Made by a program: the position numbers and the translations under genes. Shown one piece after another: positions 10,519 through 22,431 of a DNA stretch of 64,000 bases (positions are counted from its first letter, which is position 1; every line of letters starts with the position of its first letter). Location of the stretch: NCBI RefSeq assembly GCF_037126465.1, contig NC_088203.1, forward strand, positions 102,238,668 through 102,302,667, written 5' to 3'. Below the pieces are notes generated by a model. The model searched no databases. It had not been told where the DNA came from and was given only the letters and a program-made list of their open reading frames with translations. This stretch comes from Ornithodoros turicata (Eukaryota; Arthropoda; Arachnida; Ixodida; Argasidae).

Positions 10519-11091
10519 TACATGAGCGTGATCCGCAGAAGGCAAAATTATATTACCTATTCATAACAATAATGGTTCTTCAATTGCGATAAAATAATAT
10601 TTACCACGGCTGATTTTGAATTCATACCGCTGAATTCATTTGCTGGCACTTTAAGGAGCACCGAGATGACCTTTTTTTTCTGTGGCGTGTTCTGCAACGA
10701 ATAAAATGAGCTCCCGCTACAGCACAACGGGCCCAGCTGAGGAGCGCGCGCGCAAAGCCTCTTTCCGCACGCTTTTTACAAATCCTCCACTCTTGGGAAG
10801 AGCGTTTCGGGGAATGAGGGGACGTCCTGACGTAGCGCATTCGCTTGACATGTGACTCGTGACGTAGACCATGACGTAGACGTGAGCTGAGAAGGAAGAA
10901 ACAAAGAAGAAAGGCAAGGGGACGTCTCGACGTTTCGCGAGGATAGTGTCGGCCGTTCGCGGTTGCGTTCTCCGACAGCCTTTTTGTAAATTTGACTGCG
11001 CTGCGTGCGACAATACACCGCAGAGCGAAAATACTTTGCGTGGTGACTCCTGGTAGACAGCTTGACGAATGAGAGACGGCTTCGAGCCACG
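10519..11091. other. No gene recognised
   Basis: Overlapping minus-strand frames exist without recognisable domains. Nothing else seen. Confidence 0.5.
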
Positions 11092-11094
11092 TTA

Positions 11095-11542
11095 TACCCC
11101 TGTCACACGGGCATTTTCGATCCTGCTCGACCGAACCTGCTTGAACCCAATGCAGATCGGATGGTGCTACACGGCCGCTTCCAAGCAGGATCGAACTTTG
11201 ATCCTGCTTGACTCAAGACAGTTCCCATAACAGGATTGAGAATTTCAAGACTGCTCGACGGCCGCCATTTGCATCCTCGACCCCGGTGAACTGTCATAAC
11301 TTAAGACGGACTTGCGTGCGAAGCTACAAATGATGCTTACATCGGTATACGATAAATTACCACTAATATCGCTGTTATATAGGAAACGCGAAATTAATGA
11401 GTTCCGTTTATTCATTTGCACAGGTCAACCATTCAATGCGCATTGAAAGTGGCCGTGTAGCAGCGTCAAAACTCGAGCGTGCTCGGGAAGTTCAATGCAG
11501 ATCGGATTCGAGAAGGATCGAAATGCCCGTGTGACAGGGGTA
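11095..11542. mobile_element. PIF/Harbinger-like MITE
   Basis: The terminal repeats TACCCCTGTCACACGGGCAT and their inverse match over about 24 bp, and the flanking TTA occurs on both sides (11092-11094 and 11543-11545). A 3-bp TTA duplication is typical of PIF/Harbinger. Subterminal GATCCTGCTTGA-type and ATGCAGATCGGAT units recur near both ends. No transposase frame is present in 448 bp. The superfamily call depends only on the duplication and TIR length. Confidence 0.75.
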
Positions 11543-11545
11543 TTA

Positions 11546-13549
11546 AATGTCACCACACTGCTCCTTTAATTAGTTTTCAAATAATTCATACTGTGATGAA
11601 GACGCGGCTGACACAGCACATTCAAGGCAAATGGCGCAGCAACAACTTCATTTGATGATAATGATTGGGGAGTTTCGTCGCCAGGGGCGATGGCACATTC
11701 ATCAGCAGCAGCAGTGCATGACCATAGTCGAGCAACGTCGAGCTCGGTTTGCGCCTCGCCACTATCTCTTAGTTACAACTGTAAATGCAACAACTGTTGC
11801 AATTCACTTGCAAGAGTGTGTGCACTGTAAACTTCTTCACACCTTTAAAGGTGTGCGCTATGAACATTCAACCTGGTTGCGTAACATTGCATCTCCAGGA
11901 TAATATTTTACGAAATTTGGAAAGCATTACTAAAGATCAAGTGTCAGTGCAGATCTTGCTTTCATTATGTCTTGGATATCGTAGATACGAGCTAATGCAT
12001 ATATGCATCGCTATCGATAATCGGGCACGCGCAAGTGTCTACAATACTGCTGAACAATGTTGAGATGTTGCAAAACTGAATTTTTGGAGGACAGACAACA
12101 CTCGAGTAAAGAAAATTTGTGCGAAACTGTGCTCCATTATGATGTTACCAAAATTACACCTAAAAGGCGTGCGCCATGCACGTTGTTACACCTTTAAAGG
12201 TGTGAAAAGATTTAGAGTGTGCGCATTTAGAACTTCTTAGAACTGTGAATGCAGTTTTAGAACTTCTTAAATATATATTTGCAAGCCAAAACTTCCGTAG
12301 CATTCAATCAAACTTATGCAGAAAATCACACAAATTTATCCCTCTGAATATGACCAGAAAACTTTAACATTTGCAAATACTGCGCCGTTGGGACAGCATG
12401 TACTAGAAACAGAAGTGCTGGTCTTCGAGTGCCCACTTGGACGTCACACGCGTTGTGTTGGCGGATAACAACCCAGGTATCTGCGCAAAAGTGGAGTGGG
12501 CAGGTTTCCATAGAGCTCTAATCACAACGACCACTTAGCGCGTGAAGAAATCGACGAAAAAAACCCAGAAATTAAAATTCGCCTAACGCACTGCTCATTA
12601 GATGGCGAGACATGAAGCAGCTACCGGCTGATATCTCATGTCGGATCGTCTTAAGTTGAAAGGCAAACATAAAAAAAAAAAAAAAATGAAGGATTAAATT
12701 AATACGCTCTAAGTTACCTCCGTAAATCAGACACATGGCAGACCGGGTCGTGAGATAATAAATAATTTAGATTTAGGAAAGACGGCTAGATTTACATATT
12801 GCTTATATATACTAAACGAGGATCAAAAGCAAATATAGCGCATAAACTGCGGCCGTGCTTCTCCGAGACCATTTAGATAGAAGTCAGGCTGTTAATCCTT
12901 CAAACCAGTTCTCTGCTCGGCATTAACTTGGACTTTAGACCTCTTTTTTGACGTCTAACACCTCGGCTGGCAGTCTTTCTTCGAAGCCAAAGTGACGCTC
13001 TTCCATACGCGGCAGAAATATACGAGGCGGTGTAAATACTTCTGCGAAGTGCAATCCGTCCGCTGGAAATGCGTTGCAGCAGTGCGACCGGTTTCAGAGA
13101 CAATAACTCTAACACGAATTCCAAGTTTTTCTTCGCTGTTCGGAGCGAGAAACGTTCAGGTTAAAGGGCCCCGTGTTATGCCGAGTAAATGCCCCTGACA
13201 ATTATTTAAATCCACGTGATCCTGCATTCCAAGTTTTACAGCAAATGAGGAAACAGACACGGAGAAGATCGGCTCCGCGGCACTGCGGCCGTCGCGGGAC
13301 AGGTCACGTGCCTCCGACTGCCAATGGGAATGATCGCAGCTCTCTCGCTCCTGAGCCTGACGTCAGAGTTCGACGCGTACGTTTGTTCAATGGATAATAT
13401 ATCTCCCGAAGTGCCCGATAGTGTAAAAATATTTATGTTTTCAACAAAACTCTGGCGTGCACGATGTATTGAATCGCACATGCCGAAATACGAAATGTTT
13501 TCCAGAACTTTAGCACTGCGAGTCAACTGGGGCGTTGTACGCAGGGGTA
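11546..13549. other. No gene recognised; two ACACCTTTAAAGGTGT palindromes
   Basis: An 18-bp perfect palindrome lies at 11838-11855 and a 16-bp one with the same core at 12188-12203. A poly-A run is near 12670. Frames around 11631-12063 and 13173-13728 have no recognised motif. Confidence 0.5.
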
Positions 13550-13650
13550 CAATTAGACAGAGAACAGAAGGAAGGAGTCGGACAGAAGGGGTCAGTAGGC
13601 GTCCCTGGCCGACTTCAGAGGGAACTTTGCCGACATTGGTTTTATTATTT
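13550..13650 (-). mobile_element. SINE-2 internal fragment
   Basis: AGGAAGGAGTCGGACAG and GGCGTCCCTGGCCGACTTCAG match the minus-strand form of the SINE-2 body. Both the head and the 3' TTGCTTCGCGG block are missing. Confidence 0.65.
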
Positions 13651-14835
13651 ACTTACCGACAGCGGCCATTAGGGCACTACAGGGGAGATGGGTTAAGTAG
13701 ACCCAACAAAGGAGAAAACGGTCAGTAACAATTCAACGACACAATAACAATGTAATGGAACACGCATAATTCAAAACATCAAGCCGAGCTACAAAATCGA
13801 TTTTCATTGCACACAACGATGGCGATATCGGAAAGGCTGCCTGTTCCAATCGTGCATCGTTTTCGAAAAAAAAAAAAAATAATAATAATAAAATACTGCT
13901 CTAAGTACGTTTGTGTTGCGTGAAATGTGACGTACTTTGAAATCACGATCCGCACGGTTCGTTGTAATAATTTGTCCCTTTCGATTGCAGCCTTACTGTG
14001 AAAAAAATAAAATAAAATAAAATAAAACAAAATAAAATCGTGAAAAAAGTTGAAACTCCGAAAGTTTTTAAATAGATCCCATTGTAGTCGCTTTTTGGTG
14101 CGCGCTGCCCTGAGTTCCCACGCGTACACCCCAACGACAAACAAAAACAGATAAATTAATGACGATGAATGGGGACAAAGTGCGCAGCAAAATTAGGCGT
14201 TTTTTTCTTGCCGCTCTCGGTCGGCGGACCCCAAACCGAGCATTCGTATTCGAGGGATGACCTAACACGAGTCTTATATATATATATATATAAAAAAACG
14301 ATTTAGAGTATATAATTATTTATATAGTAGCTATCGGAAATTGTTTAGCATCGCGGCGCAGAAAACCTAATGCTTTGGATGCCTTGCCTGCAATATGACC
14401 AAACTGCCGATGCCAGTTTAAATCCGGGAAAATCCAAGAAGAGCACACACGATAGTATAGGACCCCAAACCCACCACCTCACGCTGACGGTACAAATTTT
14501 GTGTGCTTCGCATTTCCAAAGTACCCTTCCTGGCGCCCAGCAGCCAACGACAGTACAGTCACCGCGTTCCTGTGGTGACAAACGAGAGGGACCTACAGCA
14601 GTGACATTCAGCCTTATGTCACGTTCTCCAGGCTCTCACCTAACTGCGAAGCAAACCGGTTCGACGCCCTGCAGCACGGCATGTTCAATTGCCTGTCACA
14701 TTTTCTTCCAAGATACAACGCCATTTAACGCAAATGTACGAATATGGGCAGTGAGGGCTCATCGTTGCTACTGCCAGGTACCAAGAAAAGAACACACATA
14801 GACCTATGGTCACGTGGCTGAGTTCAACAACAGGT
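13651..14835. other. No gene recognised; A-rich and (TA)n tracts
   Basis: A-rich AATAAT and AAAATAAAATAAA tracts lie near 13867-13895 and 14005-14035, and (TA)n lies near 14274-14292. No repeat family was assigned. Confidence 0.5.
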
Positions 14836-14843
14836 GGCGTCAG

Positions 14844-15284
14844 CAGAGTGTTCCGGTTCCGGTTCAGCTCCGGAGTTCACATATATCGGTTCGCTTAATC
14901 GGTTCAGAGGCTGTAAACCGGTTCGGAACCGGTTCGAGGTTCTAATATGCGACAAGATTATGGATAGCCACTAAAAATGATACAAGATGTCTTAGTTACG
15001 TTTTTATGCCTTTATTTCTGTTTTTCGACCGACAGGACCCCCTTTCATCCCTTCCCCTAGCAACGTACGTGCCGCCAATCTAGCAGGCAGACCACTCGAA
15101 CACCCACACCACCCCCCACAACGCACCAACCCGAACCGAACCGATATCCCGAACCGGTAACCGAAATTTTTGTATCGGTTCGGTTCCGGTTCAGTTCCAA
15201 GATGGCTCTAGTAATTACGGTTCAGTTACAGCTAAAAATTACGGTTAATTCTGGTTTACGGTTTGGGTTCGGTACGACGCTCTG
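14844..15284. mobile_element. hAT-type non-autonomous element with GGTTCGG subterminal repeats
   Basis: The ends CAGAGTGTTCCGG and CAGAGCGTCGTACCG (reverse complement) are flanked by GGCGTCAG (14836-14843) and GGCGTCAT (15285-15292), an 8-bp duplication with one change. Both ends carry many GGTTCGG/CCGGTTC units. The interior is unrelated and non-coding. Layout matches the 7203 element, but the subterminal repeat motif is entirely different. Confidence 0.82.
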
Positions 15285-15292
15285 GGCGTCAT

Positions 15293-15400
15293 GCAGAGGT
15301 TTTTCCTTGGGTTTTCTTGCAGACTTTGATGGATGTCAGCACAATTCCTCCTGAAGTCGTCCCAGGAGGAACACTCATGACCTCCTTGTCTACTACACTT
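15293..15400 (+). mobile_element. SINE-2 internal fragment
   Basis: GAGGTTTTTCCTTGGGTTTTC, CAGCACAATTCCTCCTGAAGTCG and TCCCAGGAGGA match the SINE-2 body. The fragment starts at the edge of the hAT element. No head was found on the other side, so I cannot tell whether the hAT element split it. Confidence 0.65.
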
Positions 15401-17770
15401 TCCTACGGGAGCAAATGAACTGAGACAGCTCGTCGTCTCAAGAAGGCGAAAAATGTCAGGCACGTCTCGTAACATGTGCTTCTTTTGTAAGTGCATCAGT
15501 ATTTTCTACCACTGCACACGATAAAGCAGATTGCCATCATAAAAGTCTTCTCGTTCGCTATGTCAACGATAATTACGAGTAAACAACGCAATAAATAATG
15601 ACTAAAACAAAGAAATATATATCTTAGGCAGCTGTAATGTCCCTCACGAGCGAGTACAGCATAGCAGAAACATCGCGAATTCGCCGCGCCGTCTGCCGAC
15701 AAATGCGAGCCCCAATCGGTCGTCTGCTCGTTCGCCAAACCGAAACCACTTTAGTCTGACGGTATTAAAAAAAGGAAATTCTCGCACGCATCCCGTTCAC
15801 ATCGATTCGTTTCGCGTCCCCGAAATTCCGAGCAGGATTTGAAGAACAATTACCCGCAGCCCGGCGCGTCAGGCGACCTTTTTGCCGACGAGGGTATATA
15901 ATTCCTGGATCCATTTTGACAGGCCATAGCAAAATGTCGATAGTAGACAAGCAAGCCGCCGGCAGCTCGCCTGTCAAATGTTCGACGTGCCTTCAGAAAA
16001 CGCGCCATTTCTTCGTCTACGACCGTGACTGGGCTCTTTTCCAGAGGCGAACGCCACTAATACTTACACTGTCATGGCCGTTCAGGGTCTCACGAATGTC
16101 ACCGTCAGACGGCGCCGGCTGTGTAACAGATACCGCCATTACGATATTCGACTGCAGTTATGCGCGTCAACGTCAAAGCGCCGGAATGTCAATAGGCGTG
16201 ACAAGGAGTCACGTGATATGCCTTGTTTCTGCTGTCGTGAGTGTAGTATTAGAGGGAAATATAGGTCTCGAGGAATTGTTGGGGAGTTTAACACGGACAT
16301 GCGTGTCGTTTGAGTGTGCCCGTCTCTTTCTTGTTTCGTGGGGAAGTAAGAAACTAATGTGACAGTGCTCGGTCGATATAAACGGTTAAAGGAATCACAG
16401 TAAAAGTCAAGGTGATGAACTTCAAACATCAGCGACTATATATAAAACACATTTAACCTAACATAACATTTTCTTTGCGAAATTACATCACTGGGCTTGG
16501 ATCTCAACAGCCCAGTTCGTAATGTGTGCAGTTTATCATGAAACACGTACTATATAAGCATGCGTTGTTGACGCAATGCCAGGGATAAAGTTAGTCCAAA
16601 TGACTATTTTACAAAATTTCACCGGTACAAAAAACCCCGTTCTTACAATTATATCAGATACCCTGTCGATGCTGCTCACATAAAACATTCCTCCGCTCGT
16701 GCCCCGTCCCTCTCCCTTACAACCTTCTTTCCCGGCTATCATGACACCTCCATGTACTTATTAGAACCCCCCGTTCCTGGCTCATGACTTTGGCATCTCA
16801 CGGATCTCACGACACGTCCCCCCCCCTCCCCTGCAGTACCTCCAGCTCCGGCATCAATATCACAATCATGCATGCATACCTGCGACGAAAATACCGAGAA
16901 AAAAAAAAAACAAGGTGCCCAACGCGCAGGCGCCAAAAATCTCACCCCGTCGAAGATGGCTGCCTGGAGGTGTCAATATACTGAACTCCGCATCGATAGT
17001 GCGTGCCTAAGCAAAAATAAAGTGGGATACAAAGAAAGAATCGGAGTCGACACTAAAGACAGGGGTCATTAATTATAACACCCCATTTAATTGGCCAGCA
17101 GCGCGCGAGGCAGGTTCAAGGCCACCAATCGTCACAGTTCAACATTCCAACGCACGCACACGCTCCCGCACGACGACCGAAAACGTCGGCGGTGTTCACG
17201 AACTACATCACGTGACTTGATCTCTATCTTCGTGAGCTTTTCGTTATGATGTGCCAATATGTTTCGAACAGAAAAAAAAAGCAAGTAAAGAGGCTTTGTG
17301 GGTATCGTGATCGTGGACCATGTATGACGGATATAACGAAAGATTCGATATAACGACCGCGAAGGAAATCAAGGTGCAAGACAAAAAAGAAAAAGAAGAA
17401 GTAAAAATAGAAAAATGTGTGTGCGCTCACGAGATTGAGGAGGATGTCACTTTTGGACTTGGAACAATAAAAATAATAGCAATAATAATTTACAATAACA
17501 ACAAGCTTTTAGTAGAAATGATAACGCAGAACCAACACTATTTAAAAAAAGCATGGCAACCATACAGGAACCACGTCGAAAGTGGTACGCAGCAGCAACG
17601 CCAATTCTATATGCTTACTTTAAGAAGAAGAAAAAGAGTTACTGCGAAACAAAACCGTCCACATCATAAAATAGAGTTGAAACGGTATAGTTAGTCTATA
17701 AACAGTCTACAGAGTCTGCCGCCAATAGCACGCCGTTGGTAACGCAAGAATAGTAAGTTCAATATAGATT
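15401..17770. other. No gene recognised
   Basis: No domain is recognisable in the frames at 15916-16362 or 17320-17694; the latter is lysine-rich and sits in A-rich DNA. The 9-mer GCAGACGAC appears once, as its complement at 15719-15727. Confidence 0.5.
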
Positions 17771-17775
17771 ATATG

Positions 17776-18633
17776 CAGGGTGTCTTTTTTTTAGGTCTCA
17801 GTTAAAGAGTTAAATAAATAAAAATAAATAAACAGATAAATAAAGAATGTTACACTGTGAATGTTAATGGTTAATGTTAAATGGTTAATAAAAATCTATT
17901 TTTTATCAAAAATTTGTGAGAGCAGGACAGATGTCGTTTTTGCAATTAAGTTATACGGCAGGGCGGACATCCTCTCGGATAAAGTCTGCAACTACAAGAT
18001 GTATAAGTATGTAAAATTCATTAATTAACTCTCTAATTAGGAGATTTCGGGCAAAAGCGAGATAGCAGAATCAGAGACTATCCCATTCCACGTCTAACAA
18101 ATCCTGAAACACGCGCGTGCGTTAAAATATCCATCCCCGCATTTTGATATGCAAATGAGTCGAAACCGCGGCGAATGGGAACGCATGGAGCTCAGGGCTC
18201 ATTCCACGTCACAGGGTCACGTGATTTGGAGCTATGGAGATGATTGGGGTAGGTTCCGATCTGCTGGCCAGATAAGCCTCCTTCGGGGTAGATGATGCGC
18301 TCTTGAGGCGCGATTTTTCGGTTTCGGCTCATCTGCATAGCAAACAAAAAAAACTCCGCGTATCTTGAAGCACAGAAATATTTCAAAATCGCTGACAGCT
18401 GGATAAAGCTTTGGACTATGGCGGTCTTTAATCCTGCCATCTCAGTTTACCCTAAAACTCGTCAATTAATAAGTTAATTATCGGATTTTAGCTAATTAGT
18501 CATCGAACAATGACGCGACCGGCAAGGAAAGATATGTCCGCCAGGCCAGGTATATGTTAGACGCACACATATCTGGGGCTCTCATAGATTTTTAATAACA
18601 AAAATCCGTGGTACCTAAAAAAAAGATACCCTG
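17776..18633. mobile_element. Foldback DNA element, second copy of the 4195 family
   Basis: The ends CAGGGTGTCTTTTTTTTAGG and CAGGGTATCTTTTTTTTAGG (reverse complement) pair, continuing through AAAAATCTAT...GTGAGAGC on the left and GGCTCTCATAGATTTTTAA on the right. The interior shares TTGATATGCAAATGA, GATGATTGGGGTAGGTTCCG and CCAGATAAGCCTCC with the copy at 4195. The CAGGGTG end recalls mariner-like MITEs. The flanks are TG on the left and TA on the right, so a clean TA duplication is not preserved. At 858 bp with no transposase frame it is non-autonomous. Confidence 0.75.
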
Positions 18634-18639
18634 TATAAT

Positions 18640-20180
18640 CCAAATTAGCTAAATTATTATTTCTCTCTCCCTCTCTCTTTTCCCTCTATCGCAGCGGCCG
18701 TACACGTTCTCGGAGCAATATAATTGCACGAATTCCATTATACTGACCAACAACAGCCCTAATAGTTAGTGCGGCCGCCATATATATGAGGCGATTGCAC
18801 CGATAGCCGTCCCGTCGAAACTCGATCCTCCTCGCAACATTCCAGAAACAATGAGATGCAGGACGAACAAACTTTTCACAGCTAACAAAAACAACAAGAA
18901 GGAGAATGTTTAGGAGAAGCAATGGCACGCATGAATCTCGATACTATCGGCCATGCATGGCGCAGTTTGCATGCGGCGAGCATTAAAAAGCAAAGCTAAA
19001 ATGCAACCTGTTCCCCGCAAACGAACACTGCAGAGGCGTGACTAGAAGGCTTAGCGAAAAGGTCCGAAAAATAAGATGGGCTTCCAATCACGATTACAAA
19101 GAAGAGGAAAAAGAAACAAATCGCTCGAAAGATGTTCCCCATCGCAACAGAAAAGTTACCTCAACTCGTGCAAGCGCTGGCACTGAGAAACCTGTTTTAT
19201 TTTTGCTTGCTTTTTTTTTTTTCTATACACGGTATTATTTCAAAGTACGTCGGCCGAACGTTCTGAAGAAGGGCTAAGTATATACATTTATAGCTTCTTA
19301 TGCTGATCTTGCTGGAGCGGGCAGAGGAACACAAAAATGTTTTCACGGTTCAAAGCTTCTCTTGGAAACCGTCGAGTACACAGCTGTGTCAGTCCTCAGA
19401 ATGTATACATTAGAGACTGGAAAAAGTAGGTTCAAAATCCCGGAAGATCGCGAGGAGTGACGAACTGCGCGCGCGGTTAAAATTATTATTTCTCTTACGT
19501 GCGCGGCCAGAAACGTCGAGGTTGTGTCAAAGTCCATGCGCGGTTGACTAGCAAAATCTGGATTACGCGGTGATTTCTTTCTTTTTTCCTTTCTCCTTTG
19601 TCTATATACGTTCTTCAGCCCCTGCGTTTCATTCTTTAGATATGATTTTTTTTTTTTTTTCGCTATACACATTATACAAGCAGGAAAAATCAGAAGATAT
19701 GAACGATTATCTGATCTGCCCACTGTTGATACCAGTGACTAAGGTATCGGTGGCACGTGTTGACAAAGGGGGCGGTGTCTTACTGCTTAAAAACGCTGCC
19801 GCAGTAAGCAGAGGGGCTTTTCCCCTCCGGGACGTCGCCAGGAGAGGACTGCCTTGGTCTGGCACCGAAGACTGTTTTCTTCTTGTACCCGGCATTCCGT
19901 TGGTATGTTATTAAATGGCTGTTAGTATGATCAGAGTTTGGTTTACTTCCCCAGCAGACGGATTCCCATAACTGGGGCCCAACGTTGGGGCTCTGGATTC
20001 TGCTCGTCGGAGTGCCTATTTCCTTCGGTAAGGCTTGTGGGAGAATCTGCTTCGGAACTGGGATTGTCGTCAGTATGGCTGGAGGAGGGTACCTGGTTTT
20101 TTTTGGATAGAAGGGTAGGCAATTTCCCCTGTTTTTTTTTTTTTGTTTTTTCATTCTGTGTTTTCCGTTGCCAATCTTCA
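18640..20180. other. No gene recognised; T-rich tracts
   Basis: Several poly-T runs occur (near 19210, 19647 and 20131). The frames are low complexity. Confidence 0.45.
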
Positions 20181-21083
20181 CCTGGCAGACGGCGCACCAT
20201 TACATGGTTGCGGCATCCCGAGTTAGATCTACAATCCTGTAGTCCGGTGGTCTGGGAAAAGACATGCCCTGTCATCCGGGCCCTTGCAGCGCAAACGGCG
20301 CAGGATTGCTTGCTAAAGCTACTTACGGTGCCCTCAACTTTTCGAGTCGCATCCCGACTCGAAATATAAACAGAGTGTACCAAAGGAGCTTGTGGATCCT
20401 ATCCCAATGGCGTCTCGATATAGTTACCTGGCGTATTCAGCAGGACTCCCTACGTTCCCATTCCGCTCCCCAGCTTACCTCTAGGTGATCAGAGGGCTGG
20501 ACGTACCCTCTGGGTAGGGAGAGTCCTCCCCACAATTTTCTGATTTTCTTTGCCTTCTTCTTTCAGTCATTTGGTCATGCCTCAGCAACGCGGAAAGCAA
20601 TCGGCGAGTAGCCGCGCAGGATGGACATGCGAGAGCGTCCGCAGACCCCCAACAGCGGCATCCAGAGCAGAGGGCTCAGCTGGCCCTGGTAGGGCCACGA
20701 ACGTCAGGTCGGTGGCGACTTGGACCGTCGTAGAACCTGGCCGTCCGGTATCTTGAGCATCGCGCTCGAAGTGATCCACAACAGGTTCCGCCGCCTTCAG
20801 GGACGCATGCTTCAAGATCCGTCATTCCGCAGACCCGGTCATACCCTGTACAGAGGATGAGCATCGCCTTTTTTGCCCAGTTTGTCTGGTTCCAGAGTTT
20901 CACCGAGGAGCTCATCGTCGCGGTTCCCTGCATCGCGCCGAAGTATTAGATGCCAGAGCGCCTATAGGCTGGCGGAAGGCGACGTCGCAGCCGCTCTCCT
21001 CCAAAGAGAAAGGCCGGGACTTCTCCGAGCCCCCGAGGAAGTGGGAGATCTCCTCACTGACATCGACCCGGAGGAGCTCTGAA
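20181..21083. other. Unassigned GC-richer block with Cys-containing frames
   Basis: A minus-strand frame (part of 19943-20383) contains CAVCAARARMTGH. A plus-strand stretch near 20855-20935 reads EDEHRLFCPVCLVPEFHRG in a frame that does not stay open for long. Both have a C-x2-C pair followed by His, as in gag-like or N-terminal retroelement fingers. I cannot join them into one frame or name a family. The block could be a decayed retroelement or chance. Confidence 0.2.
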
Positions 21084-21279
21084 CTTTGCCATGCTTTGTG
21101 ACTTGAACTGCCAACAGCCTGTGCCTTGTGCATCTACCGAACTCTTTTCCCGTGGAACACTTCTTGCTTATTTAGGTTCCTTAGACACGTGCTGCGGCTG
21201 TGCCTTGTGTTTTGATGCTTTTCTTGGTTAAGCTTTGTCTATAATATCTACTAGCATGCTTTCGCAGGTTATTATTTGA

Positions 21280-21425
21280 AAGTTCGTTCAGTGTAGAGAA
21301 CTTGATGCGTCGAGAAAAATAACCTGATCGCGTCTATTGGGCAGCACCGTGCGCAGCGCTGTCCAATAGGCGTGTTCAGATTACTTATCTCGACGCATCA
21401 AGTTAACTCTACATTGACCGAACTT
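21280..21425. mobile_element. Foldback element, ~66-bp imperfect arms
   Basis: The left arm from AAGTTCGTTCAGTGTAGAG through ACTTGATGCGTCGAG and GTCTATTGG is mirrored on the right (CCAATAGGCGTG, CTCGACGCATCAAGT, CTACATTGACCGAACTT). The loop is about 14 nt. No target duplication was resolved. Confidence 0.7.
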
Positions 21426-21528
21426 AGCCGCCCTGTACATTGTTTTTGGGCGGGGGGAAATAATATATATCCGGTGAGAGATGAAAAGTCGGATGGGCAC
21501 GAAATGATATAAATACAAAATTTATTAC

Positions 21529-21668
21529 GAATTACACTGGTTCATTAAAAAGCGCTTAGGGAAATTTACATTCAGTCTACGTTACGGCGGAGGCTCCGCC
21601 TTCGACTTAATACTTTTGTCCTGACGAAGGCGGAGTGTATAGACAACGTTAAGGAACTAGTGTAATTC
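21529..21668. mobile_element. Small foldback element, 140 bp
   Basis: The ends GAATTACACTGGTTC and GAACTAGTGTAATTC are inverted with one mismatch. An inner hairpin CTCCGCCTTCG / CGAAGGCGGAG adds to the fold. The GGCGGAGGCTCCGCC core is reminiscent of MITE-A subfamily B, but the ends are unrelated. Confidence 0.6.
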
Positions 21669-21669
21669 A

Positions 21670-22284
21670 TTGTCATTTTTTCTTTTACTTAATACTCCTT
21701 CTGTTGTCCATGTCTCCTTTATTATAGATTAAATCAACGCCATGTTGACAGTCTTGAAATTCTTTAGCCTTTTTTTATTTTTTCGCAGGTACCGGGTGGC
21801 TCACATCATTTTAGATCAGCAATCTACGAAAACTATACGATAAACACTGTCAAAACGAAGATCATTAACGTGATGTCAGCCACTTCAAACGAGTAAGGTC
21901 GACCGGCTTATAGTGTTTTGGTTGTCTTATCGTGTTATCTTCGCTGCATTTCCATATATTTTTATATTCCGCAACATGACAAGTGTACAAGTGGGTTCCA
22001 GGCTCAGGTCGCGTAAGTTATTACTATTATTGAAGATCTGGGGCTTAATCTTCAAGATCTGCTTAACGTAATCTGGGGCTTAATAGTTTCATCGTCGTTA
22101 GGAGTGGCGGGAAATTAAAGTTGGACACGTGACACATTGCGCGTGGCGTATACCACGCCCTTCACGTATCGCGCGAAGAGCGCCGTGCACGTGTTTTATC
22201 GTGATAAAGCACGTGCCCTCCTCGACGAGTGCAAGCGATTATATAAGCCCCCAGACGTTATCTGCTGTAACGGCTAAGCGCCTT
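21670..22284. repeat. Region with a 30-bp hairpin and a short direct repeat
   Basis: GCACGTGTTTTATC and GATAAAGCACGTGC (22187-22216) form a 14-bp stem with one mismatch and a 2-nt loop. ATCTGGGGCTTAAT occurs twice (near 22035 and 22070). No gene recognised. Confidence 0.5.
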
Positions 22285-22431
22285 CCCAAGCAGCACAATG
22301 TACTGAAAGTCGAGTGCAATAGGGGTGGACGGTATGTGTCTTATCAATGTGTTTAGTTTCATCAGTCTGTTCAAGGCCTTCCACCTACCCGTCCAATTGC
22401 ACTCGACTTTCAGTGCATTTTGCTGCTTGGG
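22285..22431. mobile_element. Foldback element, ~36-bp arms
   Basis: CCCAAGCAGCACAATGTACT...AGTCGAGTGCAAT on the left is mirrored on the right with two mismatches in about 36 bp, across a ~60-nt loop. The size and stem would also suit a miRNA-like hairpin, but a small foldback transposon is the simpler reading. Confidence 0.6.

Noticed and set aside
22285..22431. microRNA precursor
   Set aside because: The loop is long (~60 nt) and the stem is typical of foldback repeats; no evidence of a conserved mature sequence.
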